From assembly GCF_002179965.1 (NCBI RefSeq), contig NZ_NGUQ01000033.1, positions 248,001 through 312,000 of the forward strand: a DNA stretch of 64,000 bases, written 5' to 3'. Source of the stretch: Pandoraea sp. PE-S2T-3. GTDB lineage: Bacteria > Pseudomonadota > Gammaproteobacteria > Burkholderiales > Burkholderiaceae. The notes below the pieces were generated by a model. That model ran no database searches and was not told the DNA's origin. It was given only the letters and a program-made list of their open reading frames with translations. Shown here in pieces: positions 26,275-33,876 of the stretch; within the stretch, counting starts at the first letter, position 1; every line of letters starts with the position of its first letter. The position numbers and the translations under genes were made by a program.

Positions 26275-27517
26275 TGTATGGGCAGTGACGCATCAACTTC
26301 CATGGCAAGCCGCTCAGGTGATTCTCGATCATGAGCACAATGGGCCCCTGATTAAGACCGTAGTGCCACGGCGACGTCCACCCGCCGGCGCTTCCGTCTG
26401 GGTTCGGGTAGGTCGTGTTGAATGTTGATTTGAAGCCATACGGATTAGATTTCGTCAGTTTGGCGCCGTGTAGAAAATGCTCCATTACCGGTAGTACGAT
26501 CTCGGGCGCGAACGGCAACGACGCGACGACAGCCCAGGGCGCTAGCGTCCCATCGTCGGGGCCGAACGGAACGCCCCGCCCAAGGTAATCGTAGAATTTT
26601 CGGCTCACGCCATTGATCTTGATGAGGTCGGGGCCGGGACCGTCGCTCGCAGTGATCCCCCAGCAGCACTCCCCATAGCCGTCGTATTGCAGCGGGTTGA
26701 CGATGCCGTATTGGCGCTGCACGTAAGTCGCGCGGCGGCTGTTCTCGAAATAATCCATGTTCCGCGCGCGCATGGCGGCGTCCTGTATGCCCCGAAAGTC
26801 GACCCAGATGTGGGACAACTGGTGGGTAAATAGCGGCCCGGCGTAGAGATAGTCGAAGCCGTAGCAGTGCTTCCACTCATACGTCGAAGCCCAGACCGTA
26901 TAGCTGCTCGGAGGTAGCGGATGGGTCGGCGAAGCCAGACCCAGGATATAGAGCAGCAGCGCCTCGTCGTACCCCTCCCAGCGGTATGGGATGAACCCAT
27001 TTTCCGGACGCCACCCATGAGTGACTGTCTCTCCCCCGTTCAGGAACCAGGCCCAGTCAGCGCGCTGGTATAGCGCATCGGCTAACTCCCGGATGGCTTT
27101 CTCGTCGTCCGTCTGGCCGTCGAAATAGATACCGGCCGTGAGCATGCCGGCCAGCAGGAATGTGGAGTCAACGGTCGAGAGTTCACATTGCCAGACACGT
27201 CGCCCGGAACGCATGTCGAGAAAGTGATAGTAGAAGCCGCGATAGCCCGTGGCGTCAGGCTCGGGCCCCTGATGACTGTTCCAGAAGAACCTCAAGGTCT
27301 TGAGGGTTCGCTCCACGGCTGCGGCACGCGACATCAGCCCGCGCTCGACGCCGACCGGATAGGCGGCCAATGCCAGCCCCGTGGCGGCAATGCTGGCGGG
27401 CCAGCCAGGCTGTGTTTTGTCGATCACCAGCCCGGTCACGTCGTCCGACTCGTGCAGAAAGTAGTCGAAGGTTTCGGCCTGAAGCGACAACAGGTCGGCC
27501 TCCATCGTCAGGAGCAT
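26009..27517 (-). CDS. stand-alone glucoamylase-like protein
   Basis: 502 residues. The core (residues 1 to about 420) is the glucoamylase-like (alpha/alpha)6-barrel domain that also occurs inside cyclic-glucan synthases: TFDYFLHESDDVTGLVID, STVDSTFLLAGML, GYDEALLLYILGLASPTHP, WVDFRGIQD, GECCWGITASDGPG, and a C-terminal GLNQGPIVLMIENHLSGLPWKLMRHCPYI. No signal peptide, so it is probably cytoplasmic. The family's usual end lies near GLLQAGFQGG; beyond this the frame runs on for about 75 residues antisense to pgm, as if the native stop had been lost. It may trim or recycle glucans from the synthase. No GH catalytic residue is proven. Confidence 0.82.
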   Translation of the reverse strand: MLLTMEADLLSLQAETFDYFLHESDDVTGLVIDKTQPGWPASIAATGLALAAYPVGVERGLMSRAAAVERTLKTLRFFWNSHQGPEPDATGYRGFYYHFLDMRSGRRVWQCELSTVDSTFLLAGMLTAGIYFDGQTDDEKAIRELADALYQRADWAWFLNGGETVTHGWRPENGFIPYRWEGYDEALLLYILGLASPTHPLPPSSYTVWASTYEWKHCYGFDYLYAGPLFTHQLSHIWVDFRGIQDAAMRARNMDYFENSRRATYVQRQYGIVNPLQYDGYGECCWGITASDGPGPDLIKINGVSRKFYDYLGRGVPFGPDDGTLAPWAVVASLPFAPEIVLPVMEHFLHGAKLTKSNPYGFKSTFNTTYPNPDGSAGGWTSPWHYGLNQGPIVLMIENHLSGLPWKLMRHCPYITKGLLQAGFQGGSLWRVWMLRRAALRRRWLALRPATAAGGALPENSHRISCRSARSPTDGQRTSHDRSRLSSRLSARRYRVPASESR

Positions 27518-27552
27518 GAACGTCGCCTTCGGCTCGTTGGATCACTCACGCG

Positions 27553-27846
27553 TTATCGAAACTGAAGGGGCAGAAAAAGGCTGATGCCCGGCGATGTCTG
27601 CGGTGCGTACACCACAGGGGGAGGTCCATACGCGTAGCCGTCACGGTAGCCATCGTAGTGACGCGATTCACTGCGCCGGTACGTATCGTGCCGGACGTCA
27701 TGTCTCACGCTCTGGTGAGCGTCGTGATGTTGCGGCTCCGCACTCGCGGCCCCCGGTGCAAACGCGCACAGGATCACCAACGCAAAACCGAGCGTCACCC
27801 CGACGGCCGTCGCGGCATGTCTTCGTGTTAATGAGGATTTCATCAT
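27553..27846 (-). CDS. secreted His/Tyr-rich small protein
   Basis: 97 residues. Positively charged N-terminus and hydrophobic segment (TAVGVTLGFALVILCAFAPGAASA) form a signal peptide cleaved after ASA. The mature part is rich in His, Arg, Tyr and Asp (HHDAHQSVRHDVRHDTYRR) and might bind metal (inference from composition). AGGAG lies four bases before the ATG at 27846. Sits 14 bases after the Spy-like gene and 35 bases before the glucoamylase-like gene, so the three form an operon. Family not recognised. Confidence 0.65.
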   Translation of the reverse strand: MMKSSLTRRHAATAVGVTLGFALVILCAFAPGAASAEPQHHDAHQSVRHDVRHDTYRRSESRHYDGYRDGYAYGPPPVVYAPQTSPGISLFLPLQFR

Positions 27847-27860
27847 TGACTCCTGTGCGC

Positions 27861-28343
27861 TCAGCTCTTACGGCCCACGTGATGACCTTCGCTACGGAAG
27901 ATCTGGTCGGCATTGTGTTTCTGTACGTCGGACATGCTGTTGTATAGCGACTCGAACGCGGGCGTCAGTTTCTTGATGCCATCGGCATGAGCCTCGGCAA
28001 TCTGGCCGTACGAATGCAAGTCGTCGGTGGCGCTCATATGGCTCGCCCCGTCATTGCGTGCGTGCAGCAACGTCTGCATCGTGTTGGCGTTGTCCCGCAT
28101 GATCTGCGCAACGGGTAGCCACAGGGACTCTTGCGCCGAAGTGATCTGCAGCCGCGTATGCAGACTGCTGATGCGCGTTTCGACAGGCGTGCGCGCCGCC
28201 GTCTTCATTGCATGGGCGCCCGTGGGGCTATTCATGGCCGGGGCGGCACCCGATGGCGTGCACATGACGGCGAAGCCGGCAACAATCAGAACTTCAAGTG
28301 CGCGTACGACGTGAAGTTGCGTCGAAGTGTTCTGGAGTTTCAT
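27861..28343 (-). CDS. Spy/CpxP-like periplasmic protein
   Basis: 160 residues from MKLQNTSTQLH (28343, GAGAAAG upstream). Signal peptide (ALEVLIVAGFAVMCTPSGAAPA), then a helical domain with two LTxxQ-like units: LQITSAQESLWLPVAQIMRDN and LTPAFESLYNSMSDVQKHNADQIF. This is the pattern of Spy/CpxP chaperone-like proteins that bind unfolded proteins in the periplasm and are induced by envelope stress. The related form here is the DUF-type Spy variant common in Burkholderiales. First gene of an operon with a secreted small protein and the glucoamylase-like protein. Behind a GTNCG promoter. Confidence 0.75.
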   Translation of the reverse strand: MKLQNTSTQLHVVRALEVLIVAGFAVMCTPSGAAPAMNSPTGAHAMKTAARTPVETRISSLHTRLQITSAQESLWLPVAQIMRDNANTMQTLLHARNDGASHMSATDDLHSYGQIAEAHADGIKKLTPAFESLYNSMSDVQKHNADQIFRSEGHHVGRKS

Positions 28344-28423
28344 GGTCTTTCTCAAAGATGGGGCGGCGACAATTTGCGCGGTCAGCCCGTGAATGACGGC
28401 AATCACGTTCGATTGGTCAGTCA

Positions 28424-28465
28424 GTTATCCCCCCGCAACGCCGAGGTGTCTGTTCGCTGGCGGAC
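28424..28465 (-). promoter_or_regulatory. GTNCG-box promoter of spy-like operon
   Basis: Minus-strand GTCCGCCAGCGAAC (28465-28452), exact; GATAAC (28429-28424) at the -41.5 spacing. Gene start at 28343. Confidence 0.6.
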
Positions 28466-28496
28466 CATTCGCCGCTTTCAACCCGTATCAACGACT

Positions 28497-28538
28497 GTTC
28501 GCTATCGGACAGACGTGACGGGCGCTCTCCCCTAACCT
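28497..28538 (+). promoter_or_regulatory. GTNCG-box promoter of zinc ribbon-PRC operon
   Basis: GTTCGCTATCGGAC (28497-28510), exact; TAACCT (28533-28538) at the -41.5 spacing. Gene start at 28655. Confidence 0.6.
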
Positions 28539-28654
28539 CTGCAACATGCTGCCGGTGAATTAGGTGCAAGCGGCAGTTACGGCCCTTGAGTGGGCATGTT
28601 CGTCAGCCTGGAAGGCTGGCATGGTGCCGTCGCGAGGACGATAGGGAGAGTCTC

Positions 28655-28825
28655 ATGTTCACGTGCAGAACCTGCGGCGAGGTGAGCGACTTTCCGGAGA
28701 TGAGCCCGGAAGTCAACGATCTCGGCTTCTACTTCGATTGCCCCGACTGCGGTGCGAGAAACAAGCTTGTCAACGTAGCCACGCCTGGCGAGACGGCAGC
28801 GCTGGTACAGCTTTCCGACGAGTAA
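28655..28825 (+). CDS. small zinc-ribbon protein (copy 2)
   Basis: 56 residues, MFTCRTCGEVSDFPEMSP. CxxC pairs TCRTCGE and DCPDCGA form the zinc site, and the C-terminus PGETAALVQLSDE resembles copy 1 (8668-8841). GGGAG lies seven bases upstream of the ATG. Here it precedes a PRC-barrel gene, whereas copy 1 precedes a PLD gene. Function unknown. Confidence 0.75.
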   Translation: MFTCRTCGEVSDFPEMSPEVNDLGFYFDCPDCGARNKLVNVATPGETAALVQLSDE

Positions 28826-28869
28826 AGCGCCATGCCGAAAGGTCTGGTGAACTGAGTGGAGAACGCAAT

Positions 28870-29298
28870 ATGAACTACGAAGATCGCGATACGTACGGAA
28901 TGTACAAGACGCGCGCGGCGACGAGCCCGGGCCCGAGCACCGCGCAGGGGCCCGGCCCCAGCTTGATGGGCGCAGACACGCTCGTTGGCAACAGCGTGTG
29001 CAACGAGCACGGTGAAGCCTTGGGCGACATCAAGGAAATCATGCTCGACGTTCGCGCAGGTCGGGTCAGTTACGCCGTACTGTCGTTTGGCGGCTTCCTG
29101 GGCGTCGGGAAAAAGCTGTTTGCGGTGCCCTGGCAGGCACTGAAACTCGATACGGAGAACAAGCGCTTTGTTCTCGATGTCGACAAGGAGCGACTGGAAG
29201 ATGCACCGGGATTTGACCCGGACCACTGGCCGGACATGGCGGATCAGGCGTGGGTCGAGGAGATCCACGATTATTACCGTCCGTCCGACCCGCTGTAG
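28870..29298 (+). CDS. PRC-barrel domain protein
   Basis: 142 residues. After a Gly/Pro/Ser-rich lead the PRC barrel runs from about residue 33: GADTLVGNSVCNEHGEALGDIKEIMLDVRAGRVSYAVLSFGGFLGVGKKLFAVPWQAL. Similar YwmC/YlmC or photosynthetic-reaction-centre-barrel proteins bind partners in stress and RNA metabolism, but the role of this stand-alone type is not known. GGAG stands eleven bases before the ATG. The gene lies 44 bases after the zinc ribbon and 61 before the collagen-like lipoprotein. A second PRC protein is at 33877-34698. Confidence 0.82.
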   Translation: MNYEDRDTYGMYKTRAATSPGPSTAQGPGPSLMGADTLVGNSVCNEHGEALGDIKEIMLDVRAGRVSYAVLSFGGFLGVGKKLFAVPWQALKLDTENKRFVLDVDKERLEDAPGFDPDHWPDMADQAWVEEIHDYYRPSDPL

Positions 29299-29359
29299 TG
29301 CCATCTTCGCGGCTTATCCCGACGGATAGGCACCCGACGTCAAATTGAGGGCTTAGATC

Positions 29360-29572
29360 ATGAAATATGCAAAGCTGATTGCCGCTGCGTTGGCGGTACT
29401 CGTCTTCGGCGCATGTACCGGACCTGCCGGACCTGCCGGACCGCAGGGGGCAACGGGCAACATGGGGAATACCGGCTACACCGGCGACACCGGCGCGACA
29501 GGTGTGCAGGGTGACATGGGGCCGCGAGGCACGACTACGCCCGGGACGGTGATGGTAGTGCCGTCGCAGTAA
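29360..29572 (+). CDS. collagen-like lipoprotein (Gly-X-Y repeats)
   Basis: 70 residues. Lipoprotein signal [19 protein letters not shown], lipobox VFGAC, so Cys near residue 19 is lipidated. The mature part is an almost unbroken Gly-X-Y tract of about 13 triplets ([19 protein letters not shown] and on), ending GTVMVVPSQ. That is a short collagen-like triple-helix segment with no globular domain. It would sit on the outer membrane or face the periplasm. Followed at once by a bidirectional hairpin. Probably the last gene of the 28655 operon. Confidence 0.75.
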   Translation: MKYAKLIAAALAVLVFGACTGPAGPAGPQGATGNMGNTGYTGDTGATGVQGDMGPRGTTTPGTVMVVPSQ

Positions 29573-29591
29573 CTTGACGGGCGAATCACAA

Positions 29592-29617
29592 ATCGAGCCC
29601 CCATTTGGGGGCTCGAT
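29592..29617. terminator. bidirectional hairpin between convergent genes
   Basis: ATCGAGCCCCC / GGGGGCTCGAT, a perfect 11-base stem with a four-base loop, but no T-tract. It lies between the collagen-like gene (plus) and the SYLF gene (minus). Confidence 0.6.
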
Positions 29618-29630
29618 GCATTGTGGGGTA

Positions 29631-30218
29631 TCACAGCGCTTTGATGCGCGTGATCTTCGTCCCTTCGAGCGACACCCCAGCCATCAGGCCACTGTTCGTC
29701 AGAACAAACGCGTTCACCTGACTACTGGCCGTCGTGGTATCGACATTCCCGTTTGCGCCGATCTTCAGCACCGCGACCGACGCGTCTCCACCGGCCGACC
29801 AGCCGTCAGCACTGCGGAAGCGATTGAGCGATTCCTGCGTCATGAAGAGCAGCACGATGGCTCTGGATTGCGCGCCGATCTGCCAGCCGACCGATCCCGT
29901 CACCGTGCTGTAGTAGCCCACGGTTTGATTCGCCACGCGAAGCGATCCCTCGCCGTACTGACCTCCCACGACAAATCCCGCATCCATGACCGACGGAAAG
30001 ATCAAGACCCCGTGCGCTTTACGCACAAGTTCGCGAGATCCGTTGGCCGTGGCGTAGAGTCGCGTCAACGTCGAGTCCACGCCTGCATCAATCGTGTGAC
30101 GCTTGTCCATCTGCTGCCCACTGGCGCTTGTTGGGCTGGTCGTCGTGCAGCCAGAGAGCGCCAGTCCAAGCACCATCATCGAACCTGAGGTGCCCCAAAT
30201 AAATTTTCGTCTTTGCAT
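29631..30218 (-). CDS. SYLF/Ysc84-like lipoprotein
   Basis: 195 residues. The signal MQRRKFIWGTSGSMMVLGLALSGC has lipobox ALSGC. The SYLF (Ysc84) lipid-binding domain follows: ANGSRELVRKAHGVLIFPSVMDAGFVVGGQYGEGSL, TVTGSVGWQIGAQSRAIVLLFMTQESLNRF, and a C-terminal FVLTNSGLMAGVSLEGTKIT. In eukaryotes SYLF domains bind phosphoinositides; bacterial forms are envelope lipoproteins of unclear role. The start 30218 follows GGAGAGGG. Monocistronic with its own GTNCG promoter. Confidence 0.85.
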   Translation of the reverse strand: MQRRKFIWGTSGSMMVLGLALSGCTTTSPTSASGQQMDKRHTIDAGVDSTLTRLYATANGSRELVRKAHGVLIFPSVMDAGFVVGGQYGEGSLRVANQTVGYYSTVTGSVGWQIGAQSRAIVLLFMTQESLNRFRSADGWSAGGDASVAVLKIGANGNVDTTTASSQVNAFVLTNSGLMAGVSLEGTKITRIKAL

Positions 30219-30249
30219 GACCCTCTCCTCTGTCGTGAGTGACTCGCTC

Positions 30250-30291
30250 AAGTTATGCCCGTGCGCGTCCGGATACGGTACGTCAACGTAC
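30250..30291 (-). promoter_or_regulatory. GTNCG-box promoter of SYLF gene
   Basis: Minus-strand GTACGTTGACGTAC (30291-30278), exact; TAACTT (30255-30250) at the -41.5 spacing. Gene start at 30218. Confidence 0.6.
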
Positions 30292-30354
30292 ACGTCCGAC
30301 AGATTCGTCGATGATCAAACCATTGAAGGGCGAGGCGCCCAACGCACACCTTCG

Positions 30355-30396
30355 GTTCGGTAGCGGACCGACATGCGGAGTGCGTTCGCGCATGCT
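30355..30396 (+). promoter_or_regulatory. GTNCG-box promoter of BON-domain gene
   Basis: GTTCGGTAGCGGAC (30355-30368), exact; CATGCT (30391-30396) at the -41.5 spacing. Gene start at 30516. Confidence 0.55.
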
Positions 30397-30515
30397 GAAT
30401 TTCTCAGCCATGCAGCTGAGCACGATCCTGAGTGTGAGAGCGGTCGTGTCCGGTTTGCCTCGCGTACGTCATGTCGGCGTCCGGTCCAGGCCACCGTGGT
30501 CATACGGAGATCACC

Positions 30516-30977
30516 ATGACTGCCCTAATTCCCGTTGTTCCCAACGTTGCCGGAAAGCTCGCCATCGATGCGTTACCGGCAGCACCCAAGCCCAGGCAAC
30601 ATCTGCTGGCCATGGTTCGCGTGCATCACCCCGCATGGCGAGGCGCGCTGGTGGGCGGTTTGGCGATAGCATTTGGCCTCGCGCTCGTGCCCGCCAAGGC
30701 GGCTGACAGCAGCATGACGTCTGACGCCAAGGCCGACGTACATCACTCCGAGCGTGTCATGTCGGACAGTTGGATTACCACCAAAGTGAAGTCCGAGCTC
30801 CTGGCAAACAGCATCGGCGATGGCACGAGCGTCTCAGTCAAGACCACCCACGGCGTAGTTTCGCTGAGCGGGATGCTCGACAGTCGTGATGCCGTCAACG
30901 ATGCGAAACGCATTGCAGGTCATGTTCAGGGCGTCAAGCGCGTAGATAGCGCGAGGTTGACCGTCGGTGCGCGATAA
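30516..30977 (+). CDS. BON-domain periplasmic protein
   Basis: 153 residues. The membrane or signal segment GALVGGLAIAFGLALVPAKAA is preceded by a long 48-residue N-region. GGAGA before 30516 supports this start; an internal ATG at 30612 would give a normal signal peptide. The BON domain is SDSWITTKVKSELLANSIGDGTSVSVKTTHGVVSLSGMLDSRDAVNDAKRIAGHVQGVKRVDSARL. BON domains bind phospholipid and occur in OsmY-type osmotic-stress proteins, which is the likely role class here. Followed by an 18-residue peptide and an AI-2E-type permease. Confidence 0.85.
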   Translation: MTALIPVVPNVAGKLAIDALPAAPKPRQHLLAMVRVHHPAWRGALVGGLAIAFGLALVPAKAADSSMTSDAKADVHHSERVMSDSWITTKVKSELLANSIGDGTSVSVKTTHGVVSLSGMLDSRDAVNDAKRIAGHVQGVKRVDSARLTVGAR

Positions 30978-31039
30978 CTCAAACACAACGGCGCCATCGC
31001 AATCGCGCGATATGTCCCGATGAAAGTGAGGTGATCGCG

Positions 31040-31096
31040 ATGAGTTACGCAGTTCTCCTGCTTGGCGCAATGGTCTTCATTCTGATTCTTTCGTAA
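31040..31096 (+). CDS. 18-residue membrane peptide
   Basis: MSYAVLLLGAMVFILILS, a single hydrophobic helix; GAGGTGA lies six bases upstream of the ATG. It lies between the BON gene and the AI-2E permease. A real small protein or a leader is possible; only the ribosome site and position support it. Confidence 0.4.
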   Translation: MSYAVLLLGAMVFILILS

Positions 31097-31125
31097 TCGT
31101 ACGATGTCGCTTTCAAGGGAGCCTC

Positions 31126-32454
31126 GTGTCCCCGCCCTTCGACCGATTGCCCCGTGAATTCATCAGCACCACCTTACGAATCAGGAGGCCCGCAGTGTGG
31201 TCATTCGTATGGATCAGCCGGGGCGCAGCCCGTCTTCTAGGGCGTCAGCGAACACCTGGCGACAATATCGCCCAGCGACCGGACACCGCGTTGACGGTCC
31301 CGGCGCACAGCCCCGAAACCACCAATTTTTCCACGCCCTCTTCTGTGCCACCGCCGCCGCGCATGCATATGAACGCGCGCGGCCTGGCACTGGGTATTCT
31401 GACTACGCTCGCCGTCCTATTCGCTCTCGAATGGGCACAGCGATTTGTCGTGCCGGTGCTGCTCGCGATTCTCCTCGCTTACACCCTGAACCCCCTTGTC
31501 GTATGGTTAGCGCGAATCAGGATCAGACGTTCGATCGGCGCGATCCTCGTCATGCTCGCGGGCGTTGGCATGTGTGTGTCCGGGAGCTACCCGTTGCGCG
31601 ATGAGATCGATAGAGTGGTCGAACAATTACCGGCTGCCACGCGCACATTTTCGACCGTGCTCGCCAGCGTGCATAGTGGCACTTTTGGCAATATACAGAA
31701 GATGAAAGCGGCAGCGGGCGCCATAGAAAAAGCGGCCAACCAAGCCTCGGATCTGTCTCCACCTCCGAAGCAACCTGTCACGCACATCGTGGTGGATCAG
31801 CCTACGTTCAAGCTCAGCGCCGTCTTGTGGGTCGGCTCGATGGGCGCCCTGGGATTAATGGCCCAAGCCTTGATGGTCATCCTGCTCGCGTTCATTCTGC
31901 TGGTCAGTGGAGACACGTTCAAGCGAAAGCTGGTGCGACTCGCGGGACCGTCGCTATCCAAAAAGAAAATCACACTGCGCATCCTCGACGACATCAACGA
32001 TTCCATCCAGAAATACATGCTGATGCTGCTTGTCACCAATCTGTTGGTCGGTGGACTGACGTGGGTTGCGTTTCGCCTGATCGGACTGGATAACGCGGGT
32101 GCATGGGCACTTGCGGCGGGATTGTTGCACGTTGTCCCCTACTTTGGGCCAGGGGTAACCGCTGCGGGGACTGGCATGGCAGCTTACATGCAGTTTCATT
32201 CGTTCTCGATGGCCCTTCTTGCGTCAGGAGCATCGCTCGCCATTGCGGCTTTCGTAGGCACTGTTGTGTCCACGTGGATCACTGGAAAAATTTCCCGAAT
32301 GAATCCGGCAGCCATCTTCGTGTCGCTGCTGTTCTGGGGGTGGCTCTGGGGGATTGCGGGCATGCTGCTGAGCATCCCGATCATCGTAATCGTGAAGGTG
32401 GTGTCGCAACATGTGGACCATTTTCAGCCGCTGGCCGAACTACTGGGCGAATAA
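31126..32454 (+). CDS. AI-2E family transporter
   Basis: 442 residues, GTG start with AAGGGAG seven bases upstream. After a roughly 80-residue hydrophilic lead comes the AI-2E exporter fold (PF01594) with about eight helices: VVPVLLAILLAYTLNPLVVWL, the central AQALMVILLAFILLVSG, IQKYMLMLLVTNLLVGGLTW, HVVPYFGPGVTAAG, and the final FWGWLWGIAGMLLSIPIIVIVK. The family includes TqsA and sodium/proton antiporters, so the substrate is open. A shorter start (MHMNARGL) would remove the extra N-terminus. Probably in the 30516 operon. Confidence 0.85.
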   Translation: MSPPFDRLPREFISTTLRIRRPAVWSFVWISRGAARLLGRQRTPGDNIAQRPDTALTVPAHSPETTNFSTPSSVPPPPRMHMNARGLALGILTTLAVLFALEWAQRFVVPVLLAILLAYTLNPLVVWLARIRIRRSIGAILVMLAGVGMCVSGSYPLRDEIDRVVEQLPAATRTFSTVLASVHSGTFGNIQKMKAAAGAIEKAANQASDLSPPPKQPVTHIVVDQPTFKLSAVLWVGSMGALGLMAQALMVILLAFILLVSGDTFKRKLVRLAGPSLSKKKITLRILDDINDSIQKYMLMLLVTNLLVGGLTWVAFRLIGLDNAGAWALAAGLLHVVPYFGPGVTAAGTGMAAYMQFHSFSMALLASGASLAIAAFVGTVVSTWITGKISRMNPAAIFVSLLFWGWLWGIAGMLLSIPIIVIVKVVSQHVDHFQPLAELLGE

Positions 32455-32498
32455 TATATCGACGACTCCCAGCAGTCGGAAAGGCGCCAAGACAGTGA

Positions 32499-33368
32499 TT
32501 ACGCAGCAGTCTTCAGTCCCGGTAGCGCGCCGGCAAGATCGGTGCTGGCTAACGCAGACGACAATGCAACGGGATTCATGCTGTCGACCATCGTGGACGG
32601 CATCAGTATCGTGGCACCGCGCTCCTTGGTTGTCTCGTAGATGATATTCATGGCGCGCAGTTGCAAGGCCTGCGGATGGCCTTCGTAAATGGCCGCAGCC
32701 TCTACGAACTTCGCTGCGACGAGGGCTTCGGCCGATCCGAGAATCATGCGAGCCTGCTTTTCGCGTTCGGCTTGTGCCTGTCTCGACATGGCATCTTGCA
32801 ACGCCACCGGAATGGCGACGTCGCGAACCTCCACCGACATCACCGCGATCCCCCAGGCGGCGGTCTTCGCGCCAATTTCGAAACGCAGTTGCTCGTCCGA
32901 TGCCTTCCGATCGGATAGCAGCGACGACAACATCGACGCGCCGATCATCTCGCGCAATGACGTCTGAGACACCCTGTCGATCGCTTGCCGGTAGTCGGTG
33001 ATCGCCAACGCGGCCTTCTCAGCATCGTTGACATGCCAGAAGATGATCGCGTCGACATTGACGGGCACGGTGTCCTTCGTCAGCGCCTGCTCGGCATTGA
33101 ATGCAGTGGTTTGAATACGCTCGTCGATCACCGCCGTAACGCTGTCGATGACAGGCAGGATCATGAACAACCCCGGGCCTTTCACGCTTTGCAATTTCCC
33201 GGCGCGCAGAATCACGAACTTTTGCCACGCGTTAGCCATCTTCAGCGTCGAAGCCAGCAACACGGCGGCAAGCACGAAGCACGGCGCCAGATAGGGGCTG
33301 ATATACATGCCAGAGCCTGCCCCTGCGAGAAGCAGCACCAATACTAGAAATGAAGTGATGGAATTCAT
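32499..33368 (-). CDS. slipin (SPFH/stomatin family)
   Basis: 289 residues from MNSITSFLVLVLLL (33368, AAGGAG upstream). Two N-terminal hydrophobic segments anchor it, then the SPFH domain: FVILRAGKLQSVKGPGLFMILPVIDSVTAVIDERIQTT, TKDTVPVNVDAIIFWHV, LREMIGASMLSSLLSDR, then a helical stretch with AEREKQARMILGSAEALVAAKF. Slipins organise membrane microdomains and often pair with NfeD; no nfeD is visible here. It lies 91 bases downstream of the CsbD-like gene and may share its promoter. Confidence 0.9.
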   Translation of the reverse strand: MNSITSFLVLVLLLAGAGSGMYISPYLAPCFVLAAVLLASTLKMANAWQKFVILRAGKLQSVKGPGLFMILPVIDSVTAVIDERIQTTAFNAEQALTKDTVPVNVDAIIFWHVNDAEKAALAITDYRQAIDRVSQTSLREMIGASMLSSLLSDRKASDEQLRFEIGAKTAAWGIAVMSVEVRDVAIPVALQDAMSRQAQAEREKQARMILGSAEALVAAKFVEAAAIYEGHPQALQLRAMNIIYETTKERGATILMPSTMVDSMNPVALSSALASTDLAGALPGLKTAA

Positions 33369-33459
33369 GGCTTGCACTCCTTGGCATTCGCACACGCGCA
33401 CTAACAGCACGTTAGAGCCACCGGGTCCGCCTGACCAGGCGGGCCACGTCCTACGTCAA

Positions 33460-33636
33460 TCATTTATGCTTCTTCGCAACCTGGCGATCATCGCCGACTT
33501 GCGCCTGCTCCTTCCCGGCGTTCTTTTTGATCGCCCCGCCTGCTTCCATCTCTTTGTTGCCGGTTACCTTGCCTGCAACCTCTTTGGTTTTTCCTTCGAC
33601 TTCCTTGACCTTACCTTTGACTTGATCTTTGTTCAT
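33460..33636 (-). CDS. CsbD-like stress protein (copy 2)
   Basis: 58 residues, MNKDQVKGKVKEVEGKTKEV, with the same first seven residues as copy 1 (19846-20022) and the same repeat pattern (GKVKEVEGK, KTKEVAGK). Lys-rich and hydrophilic. Its GTNCG box also nearly equals that of copy 1's operon, so promoter and gene were probably duplicated together. Confidence 0.88.
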   Translation of the reverse strand: MNKDQVKGKVKEVEGKTKEVAGKVTGNKEMEAGGAIKKNAGKEQAQVGDDRQVAKKHK

Positions 33637-33798
33637 GATTAGCGCTCTCGTTCTCTGAAAAATGGAGTGCCCTGATGACAGGGCCTTGGATATCACGCAA
33701 CGGCGCGATGCTGTGGCTCAAGCGCCTGAGACGGCGTCGAGCACGCGCTGTTTTGACCGCTTCATAAACGCCCCATGACGAGCAGAACGGTCGCGGTC

Positions 33799-33840
33799 AA
33801 TCTAACGTCGTGGGTCGTGGGTTTCGGTCCGGTGGCGTAC
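33799..33840 (-). promoter_or_regulatory. GTNCG-box promoter of csbD-slipin
   Basis: Minus-strand GTACGCCACCGGAC (33840-33827), exact; TAGATT (33804-33799) at the -41.5 spacing. Leader to the CsbD start about 155 bases. Confidence 0.6.
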
Positions 33841-33876
33841 GGAGATGACCAAGATGTGAGATCCCGGCCCAATGGC

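Larger units (their letters stand above)
28344..28654. other. divergent intergenic region with two GTNCG promoters
   Basis: Two sites 45 bases apart, one per direction (28424-28465 minus, 28497-28538 plus). No gene is seen. Confidence 0.55.
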
